A stretch of 64,000 bases of DNA from WLMZ01 sp963732585 (GCA_963732585.1 CAVSZY010000005.1:124001-188000), one strand, 5' to 3'. Shown: positions 35,566 through 45,150, counted from the stretch's first letter. Numbers and translations are program-made. Notes: generated from the sequence alone by a model not told the origin.

Positions 35566-36048
35566 TCAGAGGTCTCGACCGAGGAAGAGCACACCCGGAG
35601 TCGGGTCGGCGACATACGCGTCAATGGTCGTGAAACCCAGATCGGTGTACAAAGCCGCCGCATGCGTCATGGTCGGCAGCGTGTTCAATACCAACCGCTT
35701 GAACCCGTTGGAATCTGCCTGCTCGAGCAGTTGTGCCATCAGCGCTCGACCCACCCCTGCCGACCGACCATCAGCTGGCACGAACAACCGGCGGACCTCG
35801 CCAAGGCCGCCGCCAAGGTCGCGTAGCGCGACGCAACCCGCCGGACGGCTGTCGATGCGAGCGATGAGCACGAAGCCAGGTTCGACGTAGAACGAACCGA
35901 GCTGCACCAGCTCGGCACTCATGTCATCGAATCAAGCGCAGACCTCGGCCGCCGAAGCAAAATCTTCAATCGCTCGTCGGTAGGCCCCGAACAAGCGTCG
36001 TACCGCCGCAAGGTCGGTTCCGCCTTCCATCTTCGTCACGTCAGACAT
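35566..36048 (-). pseudogene. GNAT acetyltransferase with an in-frame TGA
   Basis: Read through one TGA at 35932-35934, the frame encodes a 160-residue GNAT protein of normal length: MEGGTDLAAVRRLFGAYRRA at the start, FDDMSAELVQLGSFYVEP after the stop, the acetyl-CoA loop EVRRLFVPADGRSAGVGRAL, and LNTLPTMTHAAALYTDLGF near the end. Both parts are in the same frame, so only a nonsense change (for example from TGG, TGC or CGA) separates them. The downstream part may still be translated from the ATG at 35922 but lacks the first helix. Confidence 0.75.
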
Positions 36049-36135
36049 GCGGGCAACCGTACCTGGCTGTGGGCGAGGTCTCCGTGCGCTGTAGAGGATG
36101 TACTTCCAACAGTGAACGATGACCACAGGGCGTAC

Positions 36136-37071
36136 TTACTTCCCTGACTCGTCACCCGTGCGATCGTGAAGTACGCGCAGCGCATCGAGTTGGCTTGCCC
36201 TGAACCGCTGTGAGACCGCCGCCTTCGGCCGCATGAGATCGAAGGCGTGGAACGCGCCATCGGCGACGTGGAGATGGCAGGCAACACCAGCGGCGCGCAG
36301 CCGATCGGCATAGGCCACGTTCTCGTCGTAGAAGAGGTCGAGAGTCCCTATCCCGATCCACGCAGGTGCGAGACGGGTGAGGTCGTCGTGGCGTGCTGGC
36401 GAGGCGAGGCCGCTCATGCCGGCCGTCCCCGGTGAAGCGCCGAGGTAAGACGTCCACCCAAAGTTGTTGGCCTTGTTGTTCCACAGACGCATGTTTCGTT
36501 CGTCGAGATCGGATCGCAGCGCAGTGCGGTCATCGAGCATCGGGTAGGCGAGGAGCTGCAAGACAGGGGTGACCACCCCCCGGTCACGGGCCAGCAAGGC
36601 CAAACCTGCAGCCAACCCTCCGCCAGCGCTGCCACCGCCGATGGCGATGGCGTTGGCATCGACGTCGCTGCGTGACGCCAACCATTCGAGGGCGTCGTGG
36701 CAGTCGTGCAACGGCGTCGGGAAAGGGTGCTCGGGAGCCAGCCGGTAGTCGACCGCGGCGACGAGGACACCCAGCTCGCGTGCCACGAGGCGGCAGAAGC
36801 GGTCATCCTGCTTCGCGCTGCCGATGATGAAGCCCCCACCGTGGATCCACAGCAGCGCAGCAAACGGTTTGACGGTATCGCTCGGCGGATGGTGGATCCG
36901 CACGCTGATCTCCCCGACGGTCTCGACGGACACATCGGCGGGGAGTCGTCGTTCGCTTCGCTTGCGGCGTTCGAGCCGACGAGAAAGTTTCACGACGCGC
37001 GGACCGACGCCCCAGCGGGGAAGCACGCGTGCAATCCGTCGCAGTTGGGGGTCGAACGGCGAGGCGCTCAC
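36136..37071 (-). CDS. Alpha/beta hydrolase, hormone-sensitive lipase family
   Basis: A 311-residue esterase. The oxyanion motif LLWIHGGGFIIGS lies at about 85-97, the nucleophile elbow GGGSAGGGLAAG at about 155-166, the catalytic Asp in GIGTLDLFYDEN, and the His in VADGAFHAFDLM. The GTG start at 37071 overlaps the nitroreductase stop (GTGA). HSL-family enzymes hydrolyse short to medium acyl esters. The 160 bases upstream within the longer open frame belong to the nitroreductase and are not used. Confidence 0.85.
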   Translation of the reverse strand: MSASPFDPQLRRIARVLPRWGVGPRVVKLSRRLERRKRSERRLPADVSVETVGEISVRIHHPPSDTVKPFAALLWIHGGGFIIGSAKQDDRFCRLVARELGVLVAAVDYRLAPEHPFPTPLHDCHDALEWLASRSDVDANAIAIGGGSAGGGLAAGLALLARDRGVVTPVLQLLAYPMLDDRTALRSDLDERNMRLWNNKANNFGWTSYLGASPGTAGMSGLASPARHDDLTRLAPAWIGIGTLDLFYDENVAYADRLRAAGVACHLHVADGAFHAFDLMRPKAAVSQRFRASQLDALRVLHDRTGDESGK

Positions 37072-37700
37072 GGTGTCCACCCGTCGTAGCTGACGATGTC
37101 GGCGAGCGGCCGACGACGCAGTGGGCCGTGCTTTCCCCGAGGCCAGCCGATGACGACGTGACCCGCCAGCATCCAATCGTCGGGGATCCCGAGCGCCTCG
37201 CGCAGCAGCGGCTCGCCGCCATAGGAGGCCCAACTGGTCATGCAGGCCCCGAGTCCCTGGGCGCGGGCGGCAAGGAGGAAGTTCTGCATCGCCGGAAAGA
37301 TCGAGCCGCCGAGAAGCAGCTCGGATGCCGTCGCGAACTTGCGCTGGGTGAACAGCACAGAGGTGAATTGGCTCGCTCGATCATGCAACTCATAGGTCGC
37401 CCGATTGTTGCGCGCCCGGCTGCTGGTGTCATTGACGTCGGGTCGGGACATGCCGTACACCGGCTCGATGATCTCCAACGCTTGCGCAGCGGCCTTGGCG
37501 ACGACGCCGCGTAACTCTGGTGATCGCAGCACGATGAACCGCCATGCCTGGGCATTGGCGCCCGATGGTGCCCATGTCGCTGCTTGCAGGCAACGGGTCA
37601 GCGTGTCGTCGTCGACCGGTCGGTCGGTGAAGCGGCGGATCGTCCGCGAGGTCGACATCGCTTCCCAGATGTCGGTCGTCGATCGCTGCTCGTCCGTCAT
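37068..37700 (-). CDS. Nitroreductase family protein
   Basis: A 210-residue FMN-dependent nitroreductase-fold protein. SRTIRRFTDRPVDDDTL, ATWAPSGANAQAWRFIVLR, LLAARAQGLGACMTSW and ALGIPDDWMLAGHVVIGWPR are the family segments, with the Arg-rich phosphate loop at the start. It reduces nitro groups, quinones or enones. It is coupled by a GTGA overlap to the downstream esterase, so both may act on the same xenobiotic or ester substrate. Confidence 0.88.
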   Translation of the reverse strand: MTDEQRSTTDIWEAMSTSRTIRRFTDRPVDDDTLTRCLQAATWAPSGANAQAWRFIVLRSPELRGVVAKAAAQALEIIEPVYGMSRPDVNDTSSRARNNRATYELHDRASQFTSVLFTQRKFATASELLLGGSIFPAMQNFLLAARAQGLGACMTSWASYGGEPLLREALGIPDDWMLAGHVVIGWPRGKHGPLRRRPLADIVSYDGWTP

Positions 37701-37885
37701 TCGGCAATCCTACGACTCGGTGGACACGCAGTCGGATTCTCGAGCGGCGTCGACTGCTCAGGCCGATGGTTGACGCCAGGGAACGACGGCGCGATGCTTC
37801 TCGTGGAGCCAGAACACCGTGTAGACGGCGACCTCGCCAGTGGGTGCTTGCCGAGGTCGGACCACCTGGCTCAGGAGGTACCGAC

Positions 37886-38536
37886 ATGTCCGAGTACTCG
37901 GCCAGCGTTCAATCCGTCCTGACGATTCCGTCGCCGCGCGAAACACGGCTTGAATCCGGAATCGTTTGGTATGAGGTTTCGCCTTCGCTGGAGTCGCGCA
38001 CCGTCATGGTCGCCGGATTCGACGAAGCAGGCAACGAGGTCGCTCACATCTCATCTCGGGAAGAGCCGTTCGCGCAGGGGGACATTGAACGAGATCTGAA
38101 CCGGCAGAACACGAGCAGAGTCCTCATCGAGCTTCGATTCGCCGCCAACTTCGAGGACACAAACGTTGCTCTTCGAATCAATGGGCACAGCCTCGCGCTG
38201 CACAACACCGCCCAACCGCCGGGCCGAATGAACCTCGACGGAGATGTGAGTCTGAGCGGCGCTGAATGGAGGCTGATCACGCAGTATCTGCGGCTCAGCG
38301 ATCAGTTAGCGGCGCTGTCTCGGGCGGTGGCTGCGCGATCTGCAGCCGACTCGCTGAGCGGCCTGCAATGCAGTCTGTTGTTTGCCGCGATCGAGTGCAA
38401 CTACGTCGCCTGTGGCTTTACGCACGATCCGATCAGCTGCGAGGGATTCCACCTCATGATTCAGCATTACCAGCAGGAATGCCACGGCGGTGGGGGCACG
38501 GGAGGCCACGTCCGTCACGTCATCCTGGAGGCGTGA
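37886..38536 (+). CDS. Hypothetical protein with a cysteine-rich C-terminal region
   Basis: A 216-residue protein I do not recognise. The first 125 residues look like a beta-rich domain (SGIVWYEVSPSLESRTVMVA and RVLIELRFAANFEDTNVAL). A helical LITQYLRLSDQLAALSRAVA leads to a block with five cysteines, LQCSLLFAAIECNYVACGF and ISCEGFHLMIQHYQQEC, and a Gly/His tail GGGGTGGHVRHVILEA. There is no signal peptide or membrane segment. The start ATG at 37886 has AGGAGG eight bases upstream. Cys and His content suggests metal binding. Confidence 0.65.
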   Translation: MSEYSASVQSVLTIPSPRETRLESGIVWYEVSPSLESRTVMVAGFDEAGNEVAHISSREEPFAQGDIERDLNRQNTSRVLIELRFAANFEDTNVALRINGHSLALHNTAQPPGRMNLDGDVSLSGAEWRLITQYLRLSDQLAALSRAVAARSAADSLSGLQCSLLFAAIECNYVACGFTHDPISCEGFHLMIQHYQQECHGGGGTGGHVRHVILEA

Positions 38537-38598
38537 GCCGTCGGGGATTAACCCGATCTCCCGACTGCGATAAACATGGGCGAGTGTTTTTGCGATCC

Positions 38599-39224
38599 AT
38601 GATGAGTGTCGAGGTCCTGTTGTCCCGGCTGCGCGCCGAGCTCGCGGCGCGCCCAAACCCGCTGTTTGTCGGGATCGATGGACGCAGCGGTGCTGGCAAG
38701 TCGACATTGGCGTCCGAGGTCGCTCGTGCCCTCGCCCGGAGCGTCGACGATGCCTGCTCGGCGACAGTGATCGAAGGTGATCAGTTCTACGGCGGTGGCA
38801 GCGCGCCGACTTGGGATCGCCAGACGGCTGAGGACAAGGTGGCGCGGGTGATCGATTGGCGTCGGCAGCGGATGGTCCTCGAGCAACTTCGCGCGCACGG
38901 ATCTGCGCAATTTCATCCGTTCGATTGGCTGGCCGACGATTGGGACGCCGACGTCGTCCCGCTGGCGCCCGATCTGGTTGTCGTCGTCGCGGGCTCGCTG
39001 GTGCTGCTCGAAGGTGCCTATAGCTGTCGTCCCGAGTTGCACGACCTGCTCGATCTTCGCGTGCTTCTGGACACTCCCCACGATGTGCGCCGAGCACGGC
39101 TTCTCTCCGCGAGGGCGAGGCATACCGGACGGATTGGGAGGCGCGGTGGTCGGAAGCTGAGGACTATTACTTCAGTGCCGTGATGCCGCCTTCCACCTTC
39201 GACCTCGTGCTCGGCTCGCCATGA
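38599..39224 (+). pseudogene. Uridine-kinase-like P-loop kinase, frameshift near the end
   Basis: A nucleoside/uridine-kinase-like protein of about 208 residues. The Walker A is GIDGRSGAGKSTLASEVARA, then ATVIEGDQFYGGG, FHPFDWLADDW, and VLLEGAYSCRPELHDLLDLR with VLLDTPHDVRRARLL. The frame then fails; the C-terminus AYRTDWEARWSEAEDYYFS and PPSTFDLVLGSP is present one frame over, ending at 39224. A lost base within 39101-39112 explains it. Family members phosphorylate nucleosides or other small hydroxyl compounds. Confidence 0.7.
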
Positions 39225-39232
39225 CTCGTCGG

Positions 39233-40656
39233 TCACGTGTCGACGAGGAATGCGAACATCGCTGCCGGAACTGCCCAGGCACCGGGTTGAGCGGTGTCGA
39301 GCACGTTCCTCGTCGTGAGGATGCCGAAGTAGTCGCTCGAAACAACGGTGGCAGCGTCTGCGCGCCAAGCTCCCGACTCGGTGTATTTGGACTCGATGGC
39401 AATCCGCCCGAGGTCAGGGCCGACGAAGTCGATCTCTTTGCGGCTCCGGGTGCGCACGTGCAGGATCTGGTCGTGCTCGGCCCATCGTCCCGGTGACGTT
39501 GCATCGAGACGGCGTCTCAGGGCCATGCCAATCTGTTGTTCAACCAGGGCTGTCAGATCGGGTTCGGCATAACCGGAGTTTCGGTGATTTGCGATACGGG
39601 CGTGCACCGGATCGACAAAGTAGAGCTTGGACATCGAACCATGCCGCGGAAGCCATGACGTCTCGCTCGTCTGCGAACAGGTCCACACGAGGTAGGAGTT
39701 GCGAAGGTCATCCACTCGACGCGTCATGGCGTCGTTTGTGAGGCCGATGTCTCGTGCTGCGCTCGTGACGTTGAAGGGAGAGCAGAGCCCCCGAGCAATC
39801 CGATCGAGAAGAGCGATGGTGACAGATTCGGGCAGGGAGGACCGGATGAAAGCGTCTCGCTGGACAACGTCGAACAACGCGCCGATGAACTGTTCGGGGA
39901 TTGGTCTTCCTTGTCGGCGTGCCGCAACGGCCACAGGAAATCCTCCGCAGCCGAGGTAGATTTCCCACGCACTGACGAGATCGTCCAGATAGGGCAACAG
40001 ATTGCCAAAGAGATCGGCGGTCCGCGGCGAGCCCAGATTGGCGAGATCAAGGGGCGCTGCCTCGGGCAGTTCGGGTCTGAGTATCCGAGCCACGGTCGCG
40101 AATCCCATGGGAAACAGCGTCCGGTCTGGGCGTGCCACCTGTCCGCGTCGGCCAGCTAGAAGCCCGATGGCCTCCGACAAGCCTCGCGGTTTGAACCCGT
40201 GAGGACGACGGTCGCCGAGCGAAATGCCGGATCGTTGTCGCGCAGCCATTTTACCTGGGCAGGCCAGTCGCCCTTTATCGCGGTGACCTCATCTATGAAC
40301 CACCACCGGCGCTCGTCAGAGCGTCTTGGGGGCAATGCGGTGTTCTGGGCAAGCGTCCGCAGGTCTCGCTCGACCCACCCGTCGGCACTTGCCGAAACAA
40401 TTGAGCGAGGATCTATGCCGCCGTCGATCAGGGCCCGGATTGCCTGTTTGATCGCCACCGTCTTGCCGACTCGACGTGGGCCGCGCAAGATATACAACCC
40501 GCCGGGCTCGAGGTCGACGAGGCACTCCGGTCGATAGTCGAGCTCAAGCTGCTCGGCTTCGACGAGGTCTGGGTCGTGTCTCCACCAGGTGCTGCTCTTC
40601 CACCATGTGTTTGTTCTGCTGAGTTCCTGCGCGAGTAGACCGATTTGGGTCGTCAT
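39233..40656 (-). pseudogene. AAA ATPase with DUF4143 domain, single frameshift
   Basis: Read in two frames this is a roughly 475-residue ATPase: GGLYILRGPRRVGKTVAIKQ (Walker A), RRWWFIDEVTAIKGDWPAQV (Walker B) and SATVVLTGSN, then, after a shift at about 40183-40190, GLSEAIGLLAGRRGQVARPD. The C-terminal DUF4143 part has WTCSQTSETSWLPRHGSMSK, LYFVDPVHARIANH and SRKEIDFVGPDLGRIAIESK, the last resembling a PD-(D/E)xK nuclease core. One missing base fits. Such ATPases are widespread with no fixed role. Nested inverted repeats lie just upstream. Confidence 0.75.
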
Positions 40657-40668
40657 GCAAGTCAATCT

Positions 40669-40732
40669 ACATTTTGTCGCTCCATATGCGGCAAAAGGGG
40701 TACATTCTGTCGCAGTTGGTGCGACAAAATGT
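40669..40732. promoter_or_regulatory. Nested inverted repeats upstream of the DUF4143 ATPase
   Basis: ACATTTTGTCGC (40669-40680) and GCGACAAAATGT (40721-40732) are a perfect 12-bp inverted repeat. Between them GCGGCAAAA and TACATTCTGTCGC form an inner imperfect pair with the same core. Four half-sites of (A)TTTTGTCGC type in 64 bases look like a multi-site operator or a cruciform. They lie between the ATPase start and the end of the PhzF gene. Confidence 0.7.
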
Positions 40733-40746
40733 GCCTAAGCGCCCGT

Positions 40747-41619
40747 TCAATGCTGATGGTCAGCGTGCCAAGGGCCGATGCGGACGGTGCCATCGATGCA
40801 AGTCACGGAGCTGCCACCGACCCATATCGTCTCACCCACCGATTCGATGTAGATCCGACCCGCCCTTCCGATCGCCGCCCCTTGGGAGGCCACGTAGCGG
40901 GACTCGGCTAGGCCAGCTCCGATCAGCCACTGGGCGACCGCAGCGTTGAGGCTGCCTGTCACCGGATCCTCAGCTAGCCCGTTGTTGCCCGGGAAGAACG
41001 CCCGCAGCTCGAAGGTCGGCTGGTCAGAAGCGGGCAGCGGATGCGGCCCGACGATGCCGATATCAAGATGCCCGATCAATTCGGCGTTCGGGCGCACCGC
41101 AAGCACCTCGGCCGCAGAGCCGAGGAGAACGGCTTGCCACCCGGGGCCATTGTCACACCATGAATGAGCGATGATCGCGCCGAGCTCGATCCCCAGACCG
41201 CGAGCGATGAGGTCGAGGTCAGAATCGTCGAGCGGTCCCGATCGACGCAATTCCGGCGCGGCGAAGGCGAGGCGTCCAGTTGCTCGGTCGCGCTGTATGC
41301 GAACGAGTCCTGCGCCACATTCCTGGACGATGACATCCGCATCGCGAGATGTACCTCCGGACTCCAACCAGGCATGGCAGGAACCAAGTGTCGGGTGGCC
41401 GGCGAACGGGAGCTCACGGCCCGGGCAGAAGATCCGCACCTGATAATCGGCGGTGGGGTCGTCGGGCGGAAAAAGAAACGTGCACTCCGACAGGTTGGTC
41501 CAATTGGTGAACTGTTGCATCTGTTCGGTGCTCAGCCCACTGCCGTCCAGGACCACACCGAGCGGGTTGCCGAGATAGGGAGCAGCGGTGAACACATCGA
41601 CCTGTTTGAATGCACGCAT
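40747..41619 (-). CDS. PhzF family isomerase/epimerase-like protein
   Basis: A 290-residue PhzF-fold protein. The N-terminal half has FKQVDVFTAAPYLGNPLGVV, LSECTFLFPPDDPTADYQVR and IFCPGRELPFAGHPTLGSCH; the second half repeats the fold and has ELRAFFPGNNGLAEDPVTGS. The catalytic Glu/Asp of PhzF is expected in the NLSE region, here NLSECTF. Members isomerise small substrates such as dihydrohydroxyanthranilate; most are uncharacterised. It stands alone on the minus strand. Confidence 0.87.
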   Translation of the reverse strand: MRAFKQVDVFTAAPYLGNPLGVVLDGSGLSTEQMQQFTNWTNLSECTFLFPPDDPTADYQVRIFCPGRELPFAGHPTLGSCHAWLESGGTSRDADVIVQECGAGLVRIQRDRATGRLAFAAPELRRSGPLDDSDLDLIARGLGIELGAIIAHSWCDNGPGWQAVLLGSAAEVLAVRPNAELIGHLDIGIVGPHPLPASDQPTFELRAFFPGNNGLAEDPVTGSLNAAVAQWLIGAGLAESRYVASQGAAIGRAGRIYIESVGETIWVGGSSVTCIDGTVRIGPWHADHQH

Positions 41620-41741
41620 CTTCGAATTCTCGCCGATGCTGACACCGAGCGGCGGAACAATTTGGCGCCGCAGTTTGGCTGTGCAGCGTCTCTTCAGATC
41701 GGGCTAGTGTCGGCTCGCCGAGCCGGTGAAGCGAGGGTCTG

Positions 41742-42635
41742 ATGAATCGTGAAGTCACAGTCGTTCTGGATGGTTACAGCTTTCTGGAGAGCCCGCGCTG
41801 GCATGACGATCGGATTTGGGCAGCCGATTTCTATACCCACCGGGTGATTTCGGCCAACGCCGACGGGTCCGACGTACGCCTAGAGGCGGAGGTGCCGAAT
41901 CAGCCGTCCGGGATGGGTTGGCTGCCCGATGGCCGGTTGCTGGTGGCCTCGATGCGCGACAAGCTGGTGCTGCGCCGCGAGGCTGACGGAGCCTTGACCG
42001 TCCACGCCGATTTGGCCTCATTTGCATCGGGCCATGTGAACGACATGGTCGTCGACCATCGTGGCCGGGCGTACGTCGGTAACTTCGGTTTCGATCTCAT
42101 GGGAGGCGGATCCATCAAGACGGCGACGCTGGTTCGGGTTGACCCCGACGGCACGGCAACGGCAGTCGCCGAGGAGATGCTCTTTCCGAATGGATCGGTG
42201 ATCACTCCCGAAGGCGTGCTGATCGTCGCCGAAACCGTGGGTGGGCGCCTGACAGCGTTCGACATCGCCGACGACGGATCGCTGTCGAATCGGCGAACCT
42301 GGGCCGAACTCGGCCCTGCGCCGACCACGGCCGAGTTTGGTGAAGCGATCGGTCAGTTGACCGTGGCACCCGACGGCATCTGCCTCGACGCAGAAGGTGC
42401 CATATGGGTCGCTGATGCGCTCGGCGGACGGGCGATCAGAGTGCGTGAGGGTGGCGAGGTCATCGATGAGATCCGCGCTGACAGCGGGGTGTTTGCCTGC
42501 ATGCTCGGCGGCCCGAACGGTTCCACCCTTTACCTCTGCGCCGCCCCAGATTTTTTCGAGCAGGCGCGCAGTGTGGCCAGGGAAGGCCGCTTGCTCGCCG
42601 TCGAGGTCGACGTGCCGCGCGCCGGTTTGCCCTGA
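41742..42635 (+). CDS. SMP-30/gluconolactonase family protein
   Basis: A 297-residue six-bladed beta-propeller. LDGYSFLESPRWHDDRIWAA gives the metal-binding Glu and the first blade; QPSGMGWLPDGRLLVASMRD, GHVNDMVVDHRGRAYVGNFG (metal Asn/Asp) and LTVAPDGICLDAEGAIWVAD follow. Such enzymes hydrolyse lactones such as gluconolactone. The ATG at 41742 lies 122 bases from the divergent PhzF start. The substrate is not predictable from context. Confidence 0.87.
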   Translation: MNREVTVVLDGYSFLESPRWHDDRIWAADFYTHRVISANADGSDVRLEAEVPNQPSGMGWLPDGRLLVASMRDKLVLRREADGALTVHADLASFASGHVNDMVVDHRGRAYVGNFGFDLMGGGSIKTATLVRVDPDGTATAVAEEMLFPNGSVITPEGVLIVAETVGGRLTAFDIADDGSLSNRRTWAELGPAPTTAEFGEAIGQLTVAPDGICLDAEGAIWVADALGGRAIRVREGGEVIDEIRADSGVFACMLGGPNGSTLYLCAAPDFFEQARSVAREGRLLAVEVDVPRAGLP

Positions 42636-42658
42636 TCCGGGCGGATGCTTACCAGCTG

Positions 42659-43663
42659 TTATATGTCGAAGAAGGTGCCGTCGATCAGGTTCGTTTCCAG
42701 CAGTCGGCGAGTGCGTAGACCTGGTCGATCGGCGAGCAGACTCAGCCGTTGCGCCCGTTCGGTGCTTGACAGCCGGGCCGCGTGCACTGCCTGTTGCGGA
42801 TCGATCTGGTGGAAGCGGATGGCGTCGCCGGCGCGCAGTTGGCCCGCCCCGTCGAGGTCGGGGGAGATGATCGTGGCGATCTTGGGGTAACCGCCGGTCG
42901 TTTGGTGATCGGCGAGCAGCATCGTCGCCACTCCATCCCCAGAGACTTGTAGCGATCCGCGAACGATCGGCGACGACGGGATCGCTAGCGACTCGTCGAG
43001 CTCAAGCGCCGGGCCGCTCAAGCGCACACCCATGCGGTCGTAAGCGGAGGTCAGGGTGAACTGGTTGTTGAGCAAGATGTCGAGTGCACCCGCCCGGAAG
43101 CAGTCGAGCTGCGGACCGGGCACCACTCGGACGTCGTGTTTCGGCTCAGACATCGGCGGATCGAGTGAGCCATCGCGGGCGTCATCGACGTTGGCGTTGT
43201 CGATCACCAATTCCATCCCGGCTGTTACCGCCCCGCCCCCTCGTTCGGAGCGAACATGGGTGGAGGCACTGTTGAGCCACCTGTGCGCCTTGAGATCACC
43301 GCTGACGGCGAGGTAACACCAGCTACCCCACCTGCCCGCCCCGACGGTAAAGGTGTCACCAGGGCGAAGCGTGCTCACCGACCACGTCTCGCAGTGCTCG
43401 GCGGCGTGGCGCACGTTGAATCCGCCGCCGCACAGGGAAACGGTCACGTCCCCGGCGAGACAACGCAGGGCGAGACCGCCGAGCGACACCTCGATTGCGG
43501 TACTGCCGAGGGGGCGACCAAGAACGGCATTGGCAGCGGCATGCGCGAAACGATCCATCGGGCCCGACGCTGGCACCCCGAAACGCATCAGGCCCGGGCG
43601 TCCACCATCTTGAATCGTGACCAGTGGACCGGCGCGTTCGACGTGCAGCACGGCGGTCGTCAT
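42659..43663 (-). CDS. pxpC: 5-oxoprolinase subunit PxpC (KipA-like carboxyltransferase domain)
   Basis: A 334-residue protein of the AHS2/biotin-dependent carboxyltransferase-like family. GPLVTIQDGGRPGLMRFGVP and ASGPMDRFAHAAANAVLG open the domain, and FTLTSAYDRMGVRLSGPALE and DHQTTGGYPKIATIISPDLD are conserved C-terminal segments. With PxpA and PxpB it hydrolyses 5-oxoproline to glutamate using ATP. The ATG overlaps the PxpB stop region, so the three genes are translationally coupled. Confidence 0.9.
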   Translation of the reverse strand: MTTAVLHVERAGPLVTIQDGGRPGLMRFGVPASGPMDRFAHAAANAVLGRPLGSTAIEVSLGGLALRCLAGDVTVSLCGGGFNVRHAAEHCETWSVSTLRPGDTFTVGAGRWGSWCYLAVSGDLKAHRWLNSASTHVRSERGGGAVTAGMELVIDNANVDDARDGSLDPPMSEPKHDVRVVPGPQLDCFRAGALDILLNNQFTLTSAYDRMGVRLSGPALELDESLAIPSSPIVRGSLQVSGDGVATMLLADHQTTGGYPKIATIISPDLDGAGQLRAGDAIRFHQIDPQQAVHAARLSSTERAQRLSLLADRPGLRTRRLLETNLIDGTFFDI

Positions 43664-44362
43664 CGGGCACCGTGCGTGTGTTCGCCGAGGCGGCGACGGA
43701 GTTCGCTGGCCCCGATCGGGCGGAATGAGACGGTGTCACCGACATCGAACAAGAAGGGGTGGTTGGCGTCGTCGACAAACATCGTCACCGCGCAACGGCC
43801 GATTGCGAACCACCCCGTCGACAACGGCGTTGGCAAGATCAGGCACTGTTGACCGGCGACGATCACGCTGCCGACCGGCCTGCAGTGGACCCGGCGTCGG
43901 GTTCCGAGCCAGTTGAATCGCTGGCGGTGTGCCGTAGAGGTAGGCGTATCCCGGGGCGAATCCGTACATGCCGACCGCGTAGCTGCCGGACAGGTGGGTT
44001 GCGATCACCGCGGCGCTGTCGAGTCCGCTGCGAGCGGCCACGTCGCTCAGGTCGGGTCCGAACTCGTCGTCGTAACAGACGTCGATGATGTGGTGCGCAC
44101 CGGTGGATGTGTTCGCAGGCCCGTCGAGGTTGGCGATGACTGCGGCGGTGATGTTCGCATGATCGGTGACCACCGGGTCGAAGTCGACGAGCACACTCGT
44201 CAACGCCGGAATCACTTCGACGATCCCGAGCGGCGGGTTGCGGGCGAGCGCTGAATCAAGCCAGCGGATGCGGGCCAAGGTGGCCTCGTTGATCTCGTCA
44301 TCGAAGACGACGAGCACGGCATGGTCGGCTACGGCGACGACGTTCGGCGGCGGTGCGGTCAT
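43660..44362 (-). pseudogene. pxpB: 5-oxoprolinase subunit PxpB (KipI-like), single frameshift
   Basis: The first part reads DHAVLVVFDDEINEATLARI, ALTSVLVDFDPVV, HIIDVCYDDEFGPDLSDVAA and GMYGFAPGYAYLYGTPPAI, the AHS1/KipI pattern. After PTPGPLQAG the frame is lost, but SVIVAGQQCLILPTPLSTGW and FDVGDTVSFRPIGASELRRR follow in the next frame to a stop adjoining pxpC. One extra base at about 43868-43876 explains it; the corrected length of about 233 residues is normal. The flanking subunits are intact, which makes a sequence error plausible. Confidence 0.82.
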
Positions 44363-45123
44363 GTCCCCAGGAATGGACGGGGAGTGACACCGGCGGAGAT
44401 GAGCTCGGTGCGGATGTGCCGCGCCATGTCGACTGCGCCGGGCGTGTCGCCGTGCACGCAGATCGAGTGGGCGGCGAGAGAAATCTGTTGGCCGCCGAGA
44501 ACGGGCATCAACCCTGTCTCGACAAAGGCGATCAGGCGCTCGGCCGCTGCCTGTGCATCGTGGATCACTGCGCCCGGAACGCCTCGGGGCAACAGCTGCC
44601 CATCGGCTTGGTAGGCGCGATCGGCAAAGATCTCGGAGTACACCTCGATCCCGCCAGCACGGGCGGCAAACTCGAGTTGGGTGCCCGAGATCGCCAGCAC
44701 GGCCAACGTCGGGAACGCCAGTTGCAGCGCTACGACCACCCTGGCGGCCACGGTCGCGTCCGCTGCGGCAAGGTTGGCGAGTGCGCCGTGCAGCTTGACG
44801 TAGCGCACCTCGGTGCCAGCAAGTTTGGCGATCGCCGAGAGCGCCCCGACTTGGGCGACAACGAGCCGAGCGGCTTCTTCGGGACGCATCGGGATGACCC
44901 GTCGACCGAAGCCTTGGCGATCTGCGTAGCCCGGATGAGCACCGATGACCACGCCGTTGTCGGCAGCGGAACGGCAGGTGGTGTACATCGTCTCGACATC
45001 ACCAGCGTGGCCACCACAGGCCACGTTGGCACTGTTGACGATCGACAACAGTGCCTCGTCGTCGCCCATCGACCACGGCCCAAATCCCTCGCCGAGGTCG
45101 GAGTTCAAATCGATGGTGTCCAT
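44359..45123 (-). CDS. pxpA: 5-oxoprolinase subunit PxpA (LamB/YcsF family)
   Basis: A 254-residue LamB/YcsF protein. IDLNSDLGEGFGPWSMGDDE, NVACGGHAGDVETMY, IGAHPGYADRQGFGRR, YVKLHGALANLAA and AHSICVHGDTPGAVDMAR are all family signatures, with His/Asp groups likely lining the active site. First gene of the pxpABC operon; its stop overlaps the pxpB start as ATGA. The complex recycles 5-oxoproline formed spontaneously from glutamine and glutamate. Confidence 0.93.
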   Translation of the reverse strand: MDTIDLNSDLGEGFGPWSMGDDEALLSIVNSANVACGGHAGDVETMYTTCRSAADNGVVIGAHPGYADRQGFGRRVIPMRPEEAARLVVAQVGALSAIAKLAGTEVRYVKLHGALANLAAADATVAARVVVALQLAFPTLAVLAISGTQLEFAARAGGIEVYSEIFADRAYQADGQLLPRGVPGAVIHDAQAAAERLIAFVETGLMPVLGGQQISLAAHSICVHGDTPGAVDMARHIRTELISAGVTPRPFLGT

Positions 45124-45150
45124 GCTTGGGATCCTTGCATATGACAGCGC

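Noticed and set aside
35932..35934. Selenocysteine at the TGA in the GNAT gene
   Set aside because: GNAT enzymes have no redox Cys here, no hairpin is evident after the TGA, and no selenium genes are in view.
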